Both the position numbers and the translations under genes were made by a program. From NCBI GenBank assembly GCA_900552975.1, contig UWSL01000002.1, forward strand, positions 1-39,454: 39,454 nucleotides of DNA, in the 5' to 3' direction. Origin of the DNA: an uncultured Mycoplasmatota bacterium (lineage in GTDB: Bacteria > Bacillota_I > Bacilli_A > RF39 > UBA660). This document shows, piece after piece, positions 8,138-15,780 of this stretch (its first letter is position 1; every line of letters begins with the position of its first letter). Below the pieces are notes generated by a model. That model saw only the letters and a list, made by a program, of their open reading frames with translations, made no database searches and was not told the DNA's origin.

Positions 8138-8812
8138 ATGGAAAGTTTTATTTTATATCTGCTAATATTAATAATTCCTTTGATTGCTCAAGTAAATATT
8201 AGTTCGACTTACGGGATGTATAAAGGAATTAGAAATAAGAAAAAATTAAGTGGTTTTGAAGTTGCTCGAAAAATACTTGATGAAAATGGTCTTAATGATA
8301 TGTATATTGTAGAAGTTAGAGGTAATTTAACAGACCATTATGATCCAACTCAAAAAGTTGTAAGATTATCGACGGATGTATTTCATGGAGAGACAGTTGC
8401 GGCCGCGGCAGTAGCAAGTCATGAATGTGGTCATGCAATCCAAGACAAAGAAGGGTATTCATGGTTTAGAATTCGTTCTGCTTTATGTCCTATTGTTAAT
8501 TTTATAACGTATGTAGCTTATATTTTATTTTTTATAAGTTTGATACTTCAATTTGTTGATATGTTATTGTTAGCAATAGTTATGGTCTTGGTTGGTTTGA
8601 TTTTTCAATTAGTTACTTTACCAGTAGAATTTGATGCTAGTAAACGTGCTATTGAACAAATGAAAAAATTAAAATTGTTAGATGATGGTGAAGTAGAAGG
8701 AACAAGGAAAGTTTTAACAGCGGCAGCATTGACTTATGTTGCTTCAGTATTGTCTTCTTTACTTAATTTATTGCGATTAATATTAATGTTTAATGATGAA
8801 AATAGAAATTAA
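8138..8812 (+). CDS. Membrane-bound zinc metallopeptidase, YugP type
   Basis: 224 residues, the size of Bacillus YugP (Zn_peptidase_2 family). There is an N-terminal hydrophobic segment (3-20), then the zinc-binding HExxH motif in ASHECGHAIQD near residue 104. Two hydrophobic segments follow (about 127-170), then PVEFDASKRA, the conserved downstream block that supplies further conserved residues, and a final hydrophobic stretch. The substrate of the family is unknown. Shine-Dalgarno AGGAGG overlaps the cysS stop. A terminator follows. Confidence 0.85.
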   Translation: MESFILYLLILIIPLIAQVNISSTYGMYKGIRNKKKLSGFEVARKILDENGLNDMYIVEVRGNLTDHYDPTQKVVRLSTDVFHGETVAAAAVASHECGHAIQDKEGYSWFRIRSALCPIVNFITYVAYILFFISLILQFVDMLLLAIVMVLVGLIFQLVTLPVEFDASKRAIEQMKKLKLLDDGEVEGTRKVLTAAALTYVASVLSSLLNLLRLILMFNDENRN

Positions 8813-8837
8813 TGAAATATTGATTTCTATTTTTTTT
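8799..8837 (+). terminator. Intrinsic terminator after the YugP-type gene
   Basis: AAAATAGAAAT (8799-8809) pairs with ATTTCTATTTT (8823-8833) and ends in T's. The stem overlaps the end of the gene. Confidence 0.7.
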
Positions 8838-8845
8838 AGTAAAAA

Positions 8846-8874
8846 TTGTAATATAAAATCTTTTTTGTTAAAAT
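8846..8874 (+). promoter_or_regulatory. Promoter of the DUF3419-like gene
   Basis: TTGTAA (8846-8851), 17 bp, TAAAAT (8869-8874) with TGt just before the -10. Confidence 0.6.
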
Positions 8875-8899
8875 AATATCGATTTTAGGGGGATTTTTA

Positions 8900-10012
8900 A
8901 TGACTAGTAAAAATTATGAAAAAGATTTGGTTGATTTTTTAGCTAATAATTTTACAAATGGTGTTATAAAAATGAAAAAAAATGCACCAGAAGCTAAATA
9001 TTTAGAAAAGGCACAAAATGTTATATTGTCAGATTTAACTGGCGAAGAACAATATAGTTTTTATAAGCCTTATTTTACAACAACACAAAATCAGCGTTAT
9101 TTAACACAAGCTGTACCGGCTAAAGCTAAGAGTGCGTGTGTTATTTTAGGTGCTGGTGATACAACTTTTCAACTAATATCACAAGGAGTTAAGGATATTA
9201 CAGCTTTAGAAAATAACGATTTACAAATATTAACTTATTATTTAAGATTAGCAGCAATTAAAGGATTGTCTAATAGTGAATTTGAAGATTTTTTATTGGA
9301 TTGTAATGGGATTAATTTTTTGTCTTTAGAAAATTTTAATAAAGTAAAAGAATATTTTGACTCTGATAAAATAGTCGAGAGAGACTTTTGGGAAAAGTTT
9401 TTACAACTTAATCCGATTGAAGATATTAAAAGCTCATATATAAAAGGTGGTTTAGAACAAAATGATTTGTTTTTTGTTCGTTATGCGTTGCCTTATTTAA
9501 GCAAAAAAGGTAAATATTATGCATTAAGAGATAAAATTGCTCAAGCAAAATTGCAAATTCAATTAACTGATGCTATTGAATATCTGTTGAATGCGAATGA
9601 TAAATTTGATTATATTGATATTACTAATATTTTGTTTACGATGTTTCAAAATGAATATGATTGTAATCCTGAAAAATTTAATGAATGTGTGGAAAAATTA
9701 AAGGTGATATATGAAAAAAAATTAAATAGCGGTGGAACTTTTGTAATGGATTATGTATTTGGAATGTCTAAGAAAGAAATGGAACGTGTTATTGATATTT
9801 CAGCTTTGGTTAATAAAGAATTTTTAAGAGAGTTAGATCCATTGGAACGTTTGAAAAAGAAACAAGAATTTGTAAAAGCTATTAATGCAACAATTTTTAA
9901 TAAATTAAACCAAGAGTTTTCAATTGATACATTTGAGGTACAATCTTCTAAAATTTCTGTTACATCATTAGATGGAGCATGTGACACAGTTGTATTAGCT
10001 AGAAAAAGATAG
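8900..10012 (+). CDS. DUF3419/BtaA-like SAM-dependent protein
   Basis: 370 residues. Residues 78-120 carry a Rossmann-type SAM-binding pattern: SACVILGAGDTTFQLISQG (motif I), then TALENNDLQILTYYLRLAAI, where the usual D-x-N-x-x-Q is E-N-N-D-L-Q. KGLSNSEFEDFLLD follows immediately. This order is typical of DUF3419, the family that includes BtaA (S-adenosylmethionine:diacylglycerol 3-amino-3-carboxypropyl transferase, first step of betaine-lipid synthesis). Actual BtaA activity is uncertain: no btaB partner is nearby and many Bacillota DUF3419 proteins are uncharacterised. The start ATG has AGGGGGA upstream; the gene is flanked by its own promoter and terminator. Confidence 0.6.
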   Translation: MTSKNYEKDLVDFLANNFTNGVIKMKKNAPEAKYLEKAQNVILSDLTGEEQYSFYKPYFTTTQNQRYLTQAVPAKAKSACVILGAGDTTFQLISQGVKDITALENNDLQILTYYLRLAAIKGLSNSEFEDFLLDCNGINFLSLENFNKVKEYFDSDKIVERDFWEKFLQLNPIEDIKSSYIKGGLEQNDLFFVRYALPYLSKKGKYYALRDKIAQAKLQIQLTDAIEYLLNANDKFDYIDITNILFTMFQNEYDCNPEKFNECVEKLKVIYEKKLNSGGTFVMDYVFGMSKKEMERVIDISALVNKEFLRELDPLERLKKKQEFVKAINATIFNKLNQEFSIDTFEVQSSKISVTSLDGACDTVVLARKR

Positions 10013-10016
10013 TGTC

Positions 10017-10054
10017 AAAAAGTTTAATAGTTTATTATTATTAGACTTTTTTTT
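10017..10054 (+). terminator. Intrinsic terminator after the DUF3419-like gene
   Basis: AAAAAGTTTAATA (10017-10029) pairs with TATTAGACTTTTT (10039-10051) with one mismatch, then T's. Confidence 0.75.
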
Positions 10055-10063
10055 GTTTTCTTA

Positions 10064-10072
10064 TGATATTAT
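10064..10072 (+). promoter_or_regulatory. Extended -10 promoter
   Basis: TGATATTAT at 10064-10072, 20 nt before ATG 10092. No clear -35. Confidence 0.4.
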
Positions 10073-10091
10073 AAAAAGAGAAAGTGATATT

Positions 10092-11585
10092 ATGAACCCT
10101 TTTAAATTTTTTAAAAAAAATAAAGAATCGTTTGTTGAATATACAGAAGAATTAAATGAAAAAGAAAAAGTTTTTAGTAAACCTAATGTAGTATTTGATT
10201 TTCCGGATGGGGAACTTGTTAATATATCTGACGAGATTATAGATACAGAAGATGAAGAGATGATTGCTAAGTTTAAACATAATTTACAAGTTATAAAAGA
10301 TCAAATTATTAGTACTGGAAATACTTCAAATTTTTTTCTGATTAGAGAAGATGACGAACTGCCTAATAATTGGCAATGGGAAATGTTATCAAAAAATACT
10401 AAATTAGAAGAAGTTATGCTCCCTTTATCACAAGAGATTCGTAAAAGATTAGCTTTAAAAGATTATCAAGAACGTTATGGAAATGTTGATAATATATTTG
10501 GTTATGATTTTTATGGGTATGATAATGAAAAATTTAATGAGATATTACGCAGAATTCCAAAGAATCTTGGGAAGGTTATGTTGCCTAGTCATTTTCGTTC
10601 TACTAAACATTTTACAATTAATACACCACTTGAAAATACAGGTGATTATAATTTTGTTACAGGAGAACGTAACTTTATAATATTAGATAATATGGAAAAT
10701 TTTATTAATTCTGGATATGGATATTCTATTTCGTATCATGATGCATATTTGGATGTATCGCATGAAAGCTTAAATATTTCAAAGTCGGCAATAGTTTTAA
10801 TAAATGGAGATAAATATCAAGAATTAATTAAAAACGAAAAAGTTGCTGAACAGTTAAAGAGAAGAAAAGTTATTTTATATCGAGGAGAGACCCAAGTAGC
10901 AATAAATATGCTTTTAAGTCAGTTAGGGGCGATGTCTTTCAGAGTTGGTGGAAAGTATATAGAATATGATTCTAAGATGAATGATATTATGACAAATAGT
11001 TTGAAGAAGATAGCTAGAGATAATAATTTATTATATGATAAAAGTCATGGTGGAACATTTTCACCAAGTGGTGGACATTTTACTGACTATTATGATGAAA
11101 TGAATAAAGATTATACATATAATTTAATGACTTTTTATAATTTTTTATTGCGAAGATTTCCTAATTGTGGTTTAACTTTACGAGATTTAGAGAAAAATAA
11201 TGAGTTTAAGATAGAAAAATTTTTTGATCAAGTTGGTGTTGACAATATTTTGGAAGTTATTGAAAGTTATAATAAAATAGTAGAACTTGATTATATGGAG
11301 AGATATCAGCATTATTTAGAAGATAGAAAGTTTGTTGATTTTAATATTCATAAACTTTTTACTTTGACTGTACAAAAATTAAATGAGTTTTTTATGATGG
11401 AAAATAGTTTATCTTTGGAAGAGGAACAGAAATTGAATGAATTAATTATTAATTTTTATCAGTCTTTTAATGTAAAAAAAGAAATTCAAACAGCCAAAGA
11501 AATCTTAGCTTTTTTAGAAAAAAAATGGAATTTCGATGATGTAGTAGATAAGGAAAGGTCTGCCGTTAATGGAATGAGAATATAA
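10092..11585 (+). CDS. Unrecognised conserved-looking cytosolic protein
   Basis: 497 residues from ATG 10092 (upstream AGAAAGTGAT); the longer in-frame start at 10053 lies upstream of the promoter. The N-terminus is basic (MNPFKFFKKNKESF), followed by an acidic stretch. The middle contains motif-like blocks that look constrained: FIILDNMENFINSGYGYS, SYHDAYLDVSHESL, and SHGGTFSPSGGHFTDYYDEM, which has several His, Gly and Asp in a loop-like context. The C-terminal third is helical (LEEEQKLNELIINFYQSF). There is no signal peptide or membrane helix. I do not recognise the family. The glycine/histidine block around residues 317-335 would be the place to look for an active site. Confidence 0.7.
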   Translation: MNPFKFFKKNKESFVEYTEELNEKEKVFSKPNVVFDFPDGELVNISDEIIDTEDEEMIAKFKHNLQVIKDQIISTGNTSNFFLIREDDELPNNWQWEMLSKNTKLEEVMLPLSQEIRKRLALKDYQERYGNVDNIFGYDFYGYDNEKFNEILRRIPKNLGKVMLPSHFRSTKHFTINTPLENTGDYNFVTGERNFIILDNMENFINSGYGYSISYHDAYLDVSHESLNISKSAIVLINGDKYQELIKNEKVAEQLKRRKVILYRGETQVAINMLLSQLGAMSFRVGGKYIEYDSKMNDIMTNSLKKIARDNNLLYDKSHGGTFSPSGGHFTDYYDEMNKDYTYNLMTFYNFLLRRFPNCGLTLRDLEKNNEFKIEKFFDQVGVDNILEVIESYNKIVELDYMERYQHYLEDRKFVDFNIHKLFTLTVQKLNEFFMMENSLSLEEEQKLNELIINFYQSFNVKKEIQTAKEILAFLEKKWNFDDVVDKERSAVNGMRI

Positions 11586-11609
11586 TTTTAATACAAATTT
11601 ATTATATTA

Positions 11610-11618
11610 TGGTAGAAT
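11610..11618 (+). promoter_or_regulatory. Extended -10 promoter
   Basis: TGGTAGAAT at 11610-11618, 23 nt before ATG 11642. Weak -35. Confidence 0.45.
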
Positions 11619-11641
11619 ATATCAATATTAGGGGGATTTTT

Positions 11642-12556
11642 ATGGATAAATATAATGAATTAGTTCGTAAAGAAGTAGATGATAGGATTACTGATTTACA
11701 GGTTAAAAATGGTTATTCTGTAAAGGAAGCTATAAGTTTTTATATGGATGAACTATATCAAAAGTTTGATAATGTTAGTTCAGTTATAAAAGATGAGTAT
11801 TCTTTATATAAAAATGTGTTTATTGGTGTACTTTTTATAGATGCTTATAAATTTTATTCTTATAAAACCAAAGTTCATTTGGCAACTGATGTAGATAAGG
11901 ATGTTTTCTTTCAATTGTATAATTTTGAAGATATGGATGACCTTCTATCAGAAATTAGTGCAAATCCTAATTTATTTGGGTACATGCTTAATGCAACGTA
12001 TAGCTTTTATAATATGGACAAACTTGGTAAACAAATGGTTTTGGATTCTTTAGCTTCATCAGAAAATGAATATTTGATGGGAATATTTAATCCGCACCAA
12101 TATGATGTATTAAAAAAACAAGATGAATTAAATATAGAAAATATAGTTTTTTATTTTAGAAGACAACAATTATATATGCAAAAAATCATGGAAATTGATT
12201 TTGATGATGAAGTTATATGGGAAATTATAAGTTATCTTAAATATGTGAGTATTGATAAAAAAGATGAAGTAGTAGCTTTTTATAAAGAATTAATGATAGC
12301 TGATTATAAGATGATTTGTAAAATTTTAAAAAGTGAAAATGATAAAGAACTTCAAAAAAGACTAAAATTTTATTCATGTAACGATATGCAGACTATTATG
12401 AATGAAATGAGCTTTAATCAAGATTTCTTATTTGATGTTTTGAAAAATTACATTGATGTAGTAGTTAATTTGAAAGTACCTGAATTTGACGTAGATAGTA
12501 TTAATGAACTAGATGAGAAAGATGAAGAAACTTTAAAAAAATTGTTAAAAGTGTGA
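11642..12556 (+). CDS. Unrecognised all-helical cytosolic protein
   Basis: 304 residues from ATG 11642, preceded by AGGGGGA (11630-11636). The upstream in-frame ATG 11609 overlaps the promoter and has no ribosome site. The sequence is acidic and predicted by eye to be mostly helical (KEVDDRITDLQVKNGYSVKE; IDKKDEVVAFYKELMIADYK; DELNEKDEETLKKLL-type ending). No motif was recognised. Its leader (TATTAGGGGGATTTTTATG) closely resembles that of the DUF3419-like gene at 8900. Downstream lies the decay island, so this is the last intact gene before it. Confidence 0.7.
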   Translation: MDKYNELVRKEVDDRITDLQVKNGYSVKEAISFYMDELYQKFDNVSSVIKDEYSLYKNVFIGVLFIDAYKFYSYKTKVHLATDVDKDVFFQLYNFEDMDDLLSEISANPNLFGYMLNATYSFYNMDKLGKQMVLDSLASSENEYLMGIFNPHQYDVLKKQDELNIENIVFYFRRQQLYMQKIMEIDFDDEVIWEIISYLKYVSIDKKDEVVAFYKELMIADYKMICKILKSENDKELQKRLKFYSCNDMQTIMNEMSFNQDFLFDVLKNYIDVVVNLKVPEFDVDSINELDEKDEETLKKLLKV

Positions 12557-13050
12557 TTTGTAATATTTTTTTATAGAAATAAATTTGAAAGAATTATTAA
12601 AAAATTATTAAGGTATTGTTATTAGGCAAAGTGCAGGTGTACTTAATATGGCTGATAAAGTTTTTAATAGTCTGGAAGAACAATAAATTTCAGAACCGTT
12701 TTTTTATGACGGCTTAGGTCTTACAAATATAAATATAGAACAAAATTTTGTTTATGACACTTTAAACTTTGATGATAATGAAAAATATCAAAGAGATGCA
12801 ATTATGAAAGAATCATTCAATCGACCTATTTATGGTCAATCTAATGAAAGTCATATTTTTATAGATAATAATGATATTGCTACAATATATGGTGAAACAT
12901 ATTTAATTCATAATGGCGATATTGGATATATTTGTAAAAATGGAAGGAATATTATAATAAATAATGTAATTGAAGATAAAAAAATGAAATAGGGAGAAAA
13001 TTACTAATATATTGTTAAGAACGTATGGAATTTGTTGTATAGGCGACGTA
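12557..13050 (+). other. Gene-poor stretch leading into the IS element
   Basis: Contains no intact gene. From 12618 to 12992 it holds a broken reading frame (listed separately). From 12993 to 13050 there is an AGGGAGA ribosome-site-like sequence and a short open stretch that runs into the IS3 left end. Confidence 0.5.
12618..12992 (+). pseudogene. Remnant of an unrecognised gene with an internal stop
   Basis: One frame reads VIRQSAGVLNMADKVFNSLE and EQ, meets a TAA at 12684-12686, then continues ISEPFFYDGLGLTNINIEQN and on to a TAG at 12990-12992, ending NNVIEDKKMK. The continuity of amino-acid-like sequence across the stop suggests a gene decayed by a nonsense mutation and lacking its 5' part. 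The longest ATG-started piece is 62 aa (12804-12992) without a Shine-Dalgarno. The sequence is acidic with short hydrophobic strands and I do not recognise it. It directly precedes a decayed IS3 element, consistent with a degenerating region. Confidence 0.5.
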
Positions 13051-13125
13051 TGGTATTAGTATAGGTATACAGACACAAAAGCGTGGATAATGTTAAAATA
13101 ACAAGAAACGAAAGGAGTGTCTATA

Positions 13126-13370
13126 TTGGCTAAAGGGCAAACATTTGATGAGGACTTTAAAAAAACAATTGTTGATTTATATATTAGTAAAAAGCCAGCA
13201 TCTGAGATTACTCGTGAATATGGCATAAGTAGTTCAGTACTTTATAAATGGGTAAAACTTTACTCACCTATAAAAACTGAAGATGGAACAGTTACGACTA
13301 ATAAGGAATTCCAAAAGCTAAAGAAGAAAATGAAATATTAAAAAAAGCAATTGCCATATTCACGCAGAAA
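13126..13370 (+). pseudogene. IS3 OrfA (HTH transposase subunit), frameshifted
   Basis: Starts at TTG 13126 (MAKGQTFDEDFKKTIVDLYI…), eight bases after AAAGGAG. It encodes the HTH_Tnp_1/IS3 OrfA fold (ASEITREYGISSSVLYKWVK). The frame is lost at about 13320-13330: the sequence CTAAAGAAG lacks one A relative to the expected CTAAAAGAAG, which would restore KLKEENEILKKAIAIFTQK and the stop at 13371-13373. As it stands translation ends early at 13339-13341 (…KKKMKY). The A7G run at 13340-13347, in the restored frame, is the expected site for -1 frameshifting into OrfB. Confidence 0.8.
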
Positions 13371-14260
13371 TAAAAGACAAAATAAACTTTATTGATGAAA
13401 ACAAAAGTAAATATGATGTAAGAACTTTATGTAAAATATAAAATATTCATCATTCAGTTTATTATTATCATTGTAATCACAGAGAAGAAAATAGGTATTA
13501 AAAAGCCAATAGTGAGTTAAATATTAAAATCTTAAAAATCTATCAAGAATCAAAATGTAGGTATGGTTCACCCAAAATAACTAAAGTATTAAATAATGTG
13601 GGTATGAAAGTAAGTCAAAAAAGAGTTGTCAAAAGAATGAAAATACTTGGACTTAGGAGTATAACAGTTAAGAAATATAATTAAGCTGGAAGTTCTAAAA
13701 CAGATAATACAAAAGAATATCCCAACATATTAGGACAAAATTTTAATGCAGATAACCCTGGGCAAAAATGGGTTGGAGATATCACTTATATTTATATAAA
13801 AGAAACAGGTTAGACATATTTAGCTATTGTAATGGATTTATTTGATTTAAAAATAATCGGTTGGAGTTATGGTCTTAATATTAATGAAAATTTAGTTATT
13901 GGTGCTTTTAACAAAGCAAAAAGAAACAGAATGCTTTCTAAAGATGCAATATTTCATTCTGATCGTGGAAGCCAATATACATCAAACAAATTTGAAAAAG
14001 TTCTTAGTGATAATATCATTAAACATTTTTATAGTAAAAAAGGTTGCCCTTATGATAATGCAAGTATGGAAAGTTTCAATGTCATATAAAAAAAAGAAGA
14101 AGTCAATGTAAATAATTATGAAACATTTAATGAAGCAAAGATGGCTATATTTGAATTTATCGAGTCATGGTATAACAATATTAGGATTCATTCTAAATTT
14201 AATTATCAAACGCCAAGTCAAAAATATAACAATTATGTTTCAAATATGGTTCTTGCTTAA
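13361..14260 (+). pseudogene. IS3 OrfB (DDE integrase), five in-frame stops
   Basis: A single uninterrupted frame, with no indels, from HAEIKDKINFIDENKSKYDV to …YNNYVSNMVLA. It contains the rve core with D in WVGDITYIYI, D in FHSDRGSQYTS and E in DNASMESFN. Five nonsense codons interrupt it: CKI*NIHHS, ENRY*KANS, KKYN*AGSS, KETG*TYLA and NVI*KKEEV. Most can be explained by one change from TTA (Leu) or TGG (Trp). The longest remaining open piece starts at 13832. The frame is -1 relative to intact OrfA, as in active IS3 elements. Confidence 0.85.
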
Positions 14261-14426
14261 TCAGTGATTATATTGCGTTGTGATTTGTCCACGAAAGTGT
14301 GTCTAAAAATTTGACATAGATTCAAAATGGATATACAATTTTAAAAGAAGTGGATTACAATTATTTTAATTAAAGTTTATATAGTAGTTTACGAATATAT
14401 TTTATTTAAGAAGGTTGGAGGAGAAT

Positions 14427-15407
14427 ATGGGTTTTTTAGATAAATTTAGAAAAAAGGGTATAAGTGTAAAGAATAAAGATTTAAATACTAGTGTTATATC
14501 ACCAAAACAAGAAAAAGGAGAAAAAACAGAAGAGTTTCTAAAAAAAAAATATAATTCTATAATAACTGTTCAGAAAAATATTTTAAAAGAATCTGAAATT
14601 TCATATCATGATTTTTGTAATTTAACATTAGAAGAGATAAATGATTTGGAATTTCAAATAAAAAAAAGAGGGATTGATACATTAAAAGATAAAATTATTA
14701 GAATTCGTAATCAAATTGATGGAAAAATAATGTTTGATGAGGATTTGTCTTTTTTGAAAGAAATAGAACCAGAAATAAAAAAGAATATTGTTGAGGAAAT
14801 AAATAATAAAAGCATAGAAATTAATTATAGCATGGAGATAATAACGGTTACTAAAATATGTAATAATATTGTTGAAATTTATAATAAAGTAAATGGTTTA
14901 ACATCATGGATAAAGATTAAATTAAATCGTTGTCAAGATAGATTATCTTTATTAGGAATGTCAAGTCAATTTGATAATATTAAAAGAAATATATTAATAT
15001 TATTTGATAATTATTTAGTTGAAAAATATTCTGTTGCTGAGCTAAGTTATAAAGTTGAAAATTTATTTAAGTCAATTGATGTTGATCTAAAAAAACAGAT
15101 TGATCTAAAAAAACAGGAAGAAGCTAATTTGAAAAAGTTTAATACAGAAGTTGACGCAACAATAACATCATATTTGGATAGTAGTATTGATGATATAAAT
15201 ATTGATGAGATTAATAAGTATCATTTAGAAATAGCTCAAGAAAAGTTAGACAAAATAAGTAAAGGTGATTTTAGTGAAAAATTATCATTTAATGAAATTA
15301 AATTGCTATATGATAATTCTTTAATAACTGAAGAAGAATTGTCGAATTTAGAAACTATGGGATATGATTTGTCATTTCTTAGTAATGAAGGAACGAAAAA
15401 ACTTTAG
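14427..15407 (+). CDS. Unrecognised coiled-coil protein (orphan)
   Basis: 326 residues from ATG 14427, preceded by TTGGAGGAG (upstream in-frame TTG 14415 overlaps that site). The N-terminus MGFLDKFRKKGISVKNK is followed by long charged helices rich in I, E, K and N (KTEEFLKKKYNSIITVQKN; LEFQIKKRGIDTLKDKIIRI), suggesting coiled coil. Residues near 220-231 contain DLKKQIDLKKQ, encoded by an exact 15-nt repeat with an 18-nt period (15084-15098 and 15102-15116), a recent slippage product. No catalytic motif, signal or membrane helix was found. It sits between two dead transposons and may be acquired DNA. Confidence 0.65.
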   Translation: MGFLDKFRKKGISVKNKDLNTSVISPKQEKGEKTEEFLKKKYNSIITVQKNILKESEISYHDFCNLTLEEINDLEFQIKKRGIDTLKDKIIRIRNQIDGKIMFDEDLSFLKEIEPEIKKNIVEEINNKSIEINYSMEIITVTKICNNIVEIYNKVNGLTSWIKIKLNRCQDRLSLLGMSSQFDNIKRNILILFDNYLVEKYSVAELSYKVENLFKSIDVDLKKQIDLKKQEEANLKKFNTEVDATITSYLDSSIDDINIDEINKYHLEIAQEKLDKISKGDFSEKLSFNEIKLLYDNSLITEEELSNLETMGYDLSFLSNEGTKKL

Positions 15408-15442
15408 TTATATTATAAAAATATAAATTGGAAGCTATTAAA

Positions 15443-15565
15443 ATGAGTAAGAAAAGTAATAAAGGAATTATTATATTAATGGGAGTAATAATAGTAATAC
15501 TTGTAGTACTATGCTTCTTATTTGCAACAAATACAATAACTTTTAATCGGTTCTTTGTCAAATAG
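15443..15565 (+). CDS. Small membrane peptide, probably 3'-truncated by IS insertion
   Basis: 40 residues: MSKKSNKG, a single hydrophobic helix (about 9-29, IIILMGVIIVILVVLCFLF), then ATNTITFNRFFVK. GGAAG (15430-15434) gives an acceptable ribosome site. The final codons (NRFFVK, stop) are encoded by CGGTTCTTTGTCAAATAG, which looks like the terminus of an ISL3-type element. The original gene was therefore probably longer, a membrane-anchored protein with an external domain. It follows the coiled-coil gene by 35 bases and could share its transcript. Confidence 0.45.
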   Translation: MSKKSNKGIIILMGVIIVILVVLCFLFATNTITFNRFFVK

Positions 15566-15780
15566 TGTTGGTAGACAATAAATTTGATAAATGAATCTAT
15601 AATGAAGAGTGATGAAAATCACTTTTTTATAATGCCCTTAATTAAGAAAACACGAACAATAAAATGATCATATTTCCTGTAATCAATAGCAATTCTTTTT
15701 ATTGTTTTAATAAATTGTTTGTTCCTTCAACTCGCTCATTATTAATATCATAGTTAAATGAATTAACAGTATTTTAATTA
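15549..15780 (-). mobile_element. Remnant of an ISL3-family element (transposase C-terminus, reverse strand)
   Basis: On the minus strand 15775 to 15631 reads NTVNSFNYDINNERVEGTNN then LLKQ; after a one-base shift it continues IKRIAIDYRKYDHFIVRVFL and IKGI. This matches the C-terminal block of ISL3 transposases (…NSF.Y..SNG..EG.NN.IK.IKR..YGYRNF..F..R). The terminus GGTTCTTTGTCAAATAGTG (from 15550) resembles ISL3 inverted repeats. The N-terminal majority of the transposase and the other end are gone. Confidence 0.65.
15607..15629 (+). terminator. Terminator-like hairpin inside the ISL3 remnant
   Basis: AGTGAT (15608-15613), GAAA tetraloop, ATCACT (15618-15623), then T's. It would end transcripts entering from the coiled-coil gene. 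Confidence 0.65.

Larger units (their letters stand above)
13051..14324 (+). mobile_element. Decayed IS3-family insertion sequence (IS150/IS3-like)
   Basis: About 1.27 kb containing OrfA (HTH) and OrfB (DDE integrase) in the classical -1 arrangement. Subterminal inverted repeats are readable: AGACACAAAAGCGTGGA (13071-13087) against TCCACGAAAGTGTGTCT (14288-14304), 13 of 17 matching. The right end continues to TTTGACATAGATTCA (ending 14324); the matching left end is eroded, so the left boundary (TG at about 13051) is approximate. No clear target duplication was seen. Transposase genes are broken, so the copy is immobile unless supplied in trans. Confidence 0.8.

Noticed and set aside
13832..14089. 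85-aa ORF as an independent functional gene
   Set aside because: It is the DDE core of the broken IS3 OrfB bounded by nonsense codons on both sides.
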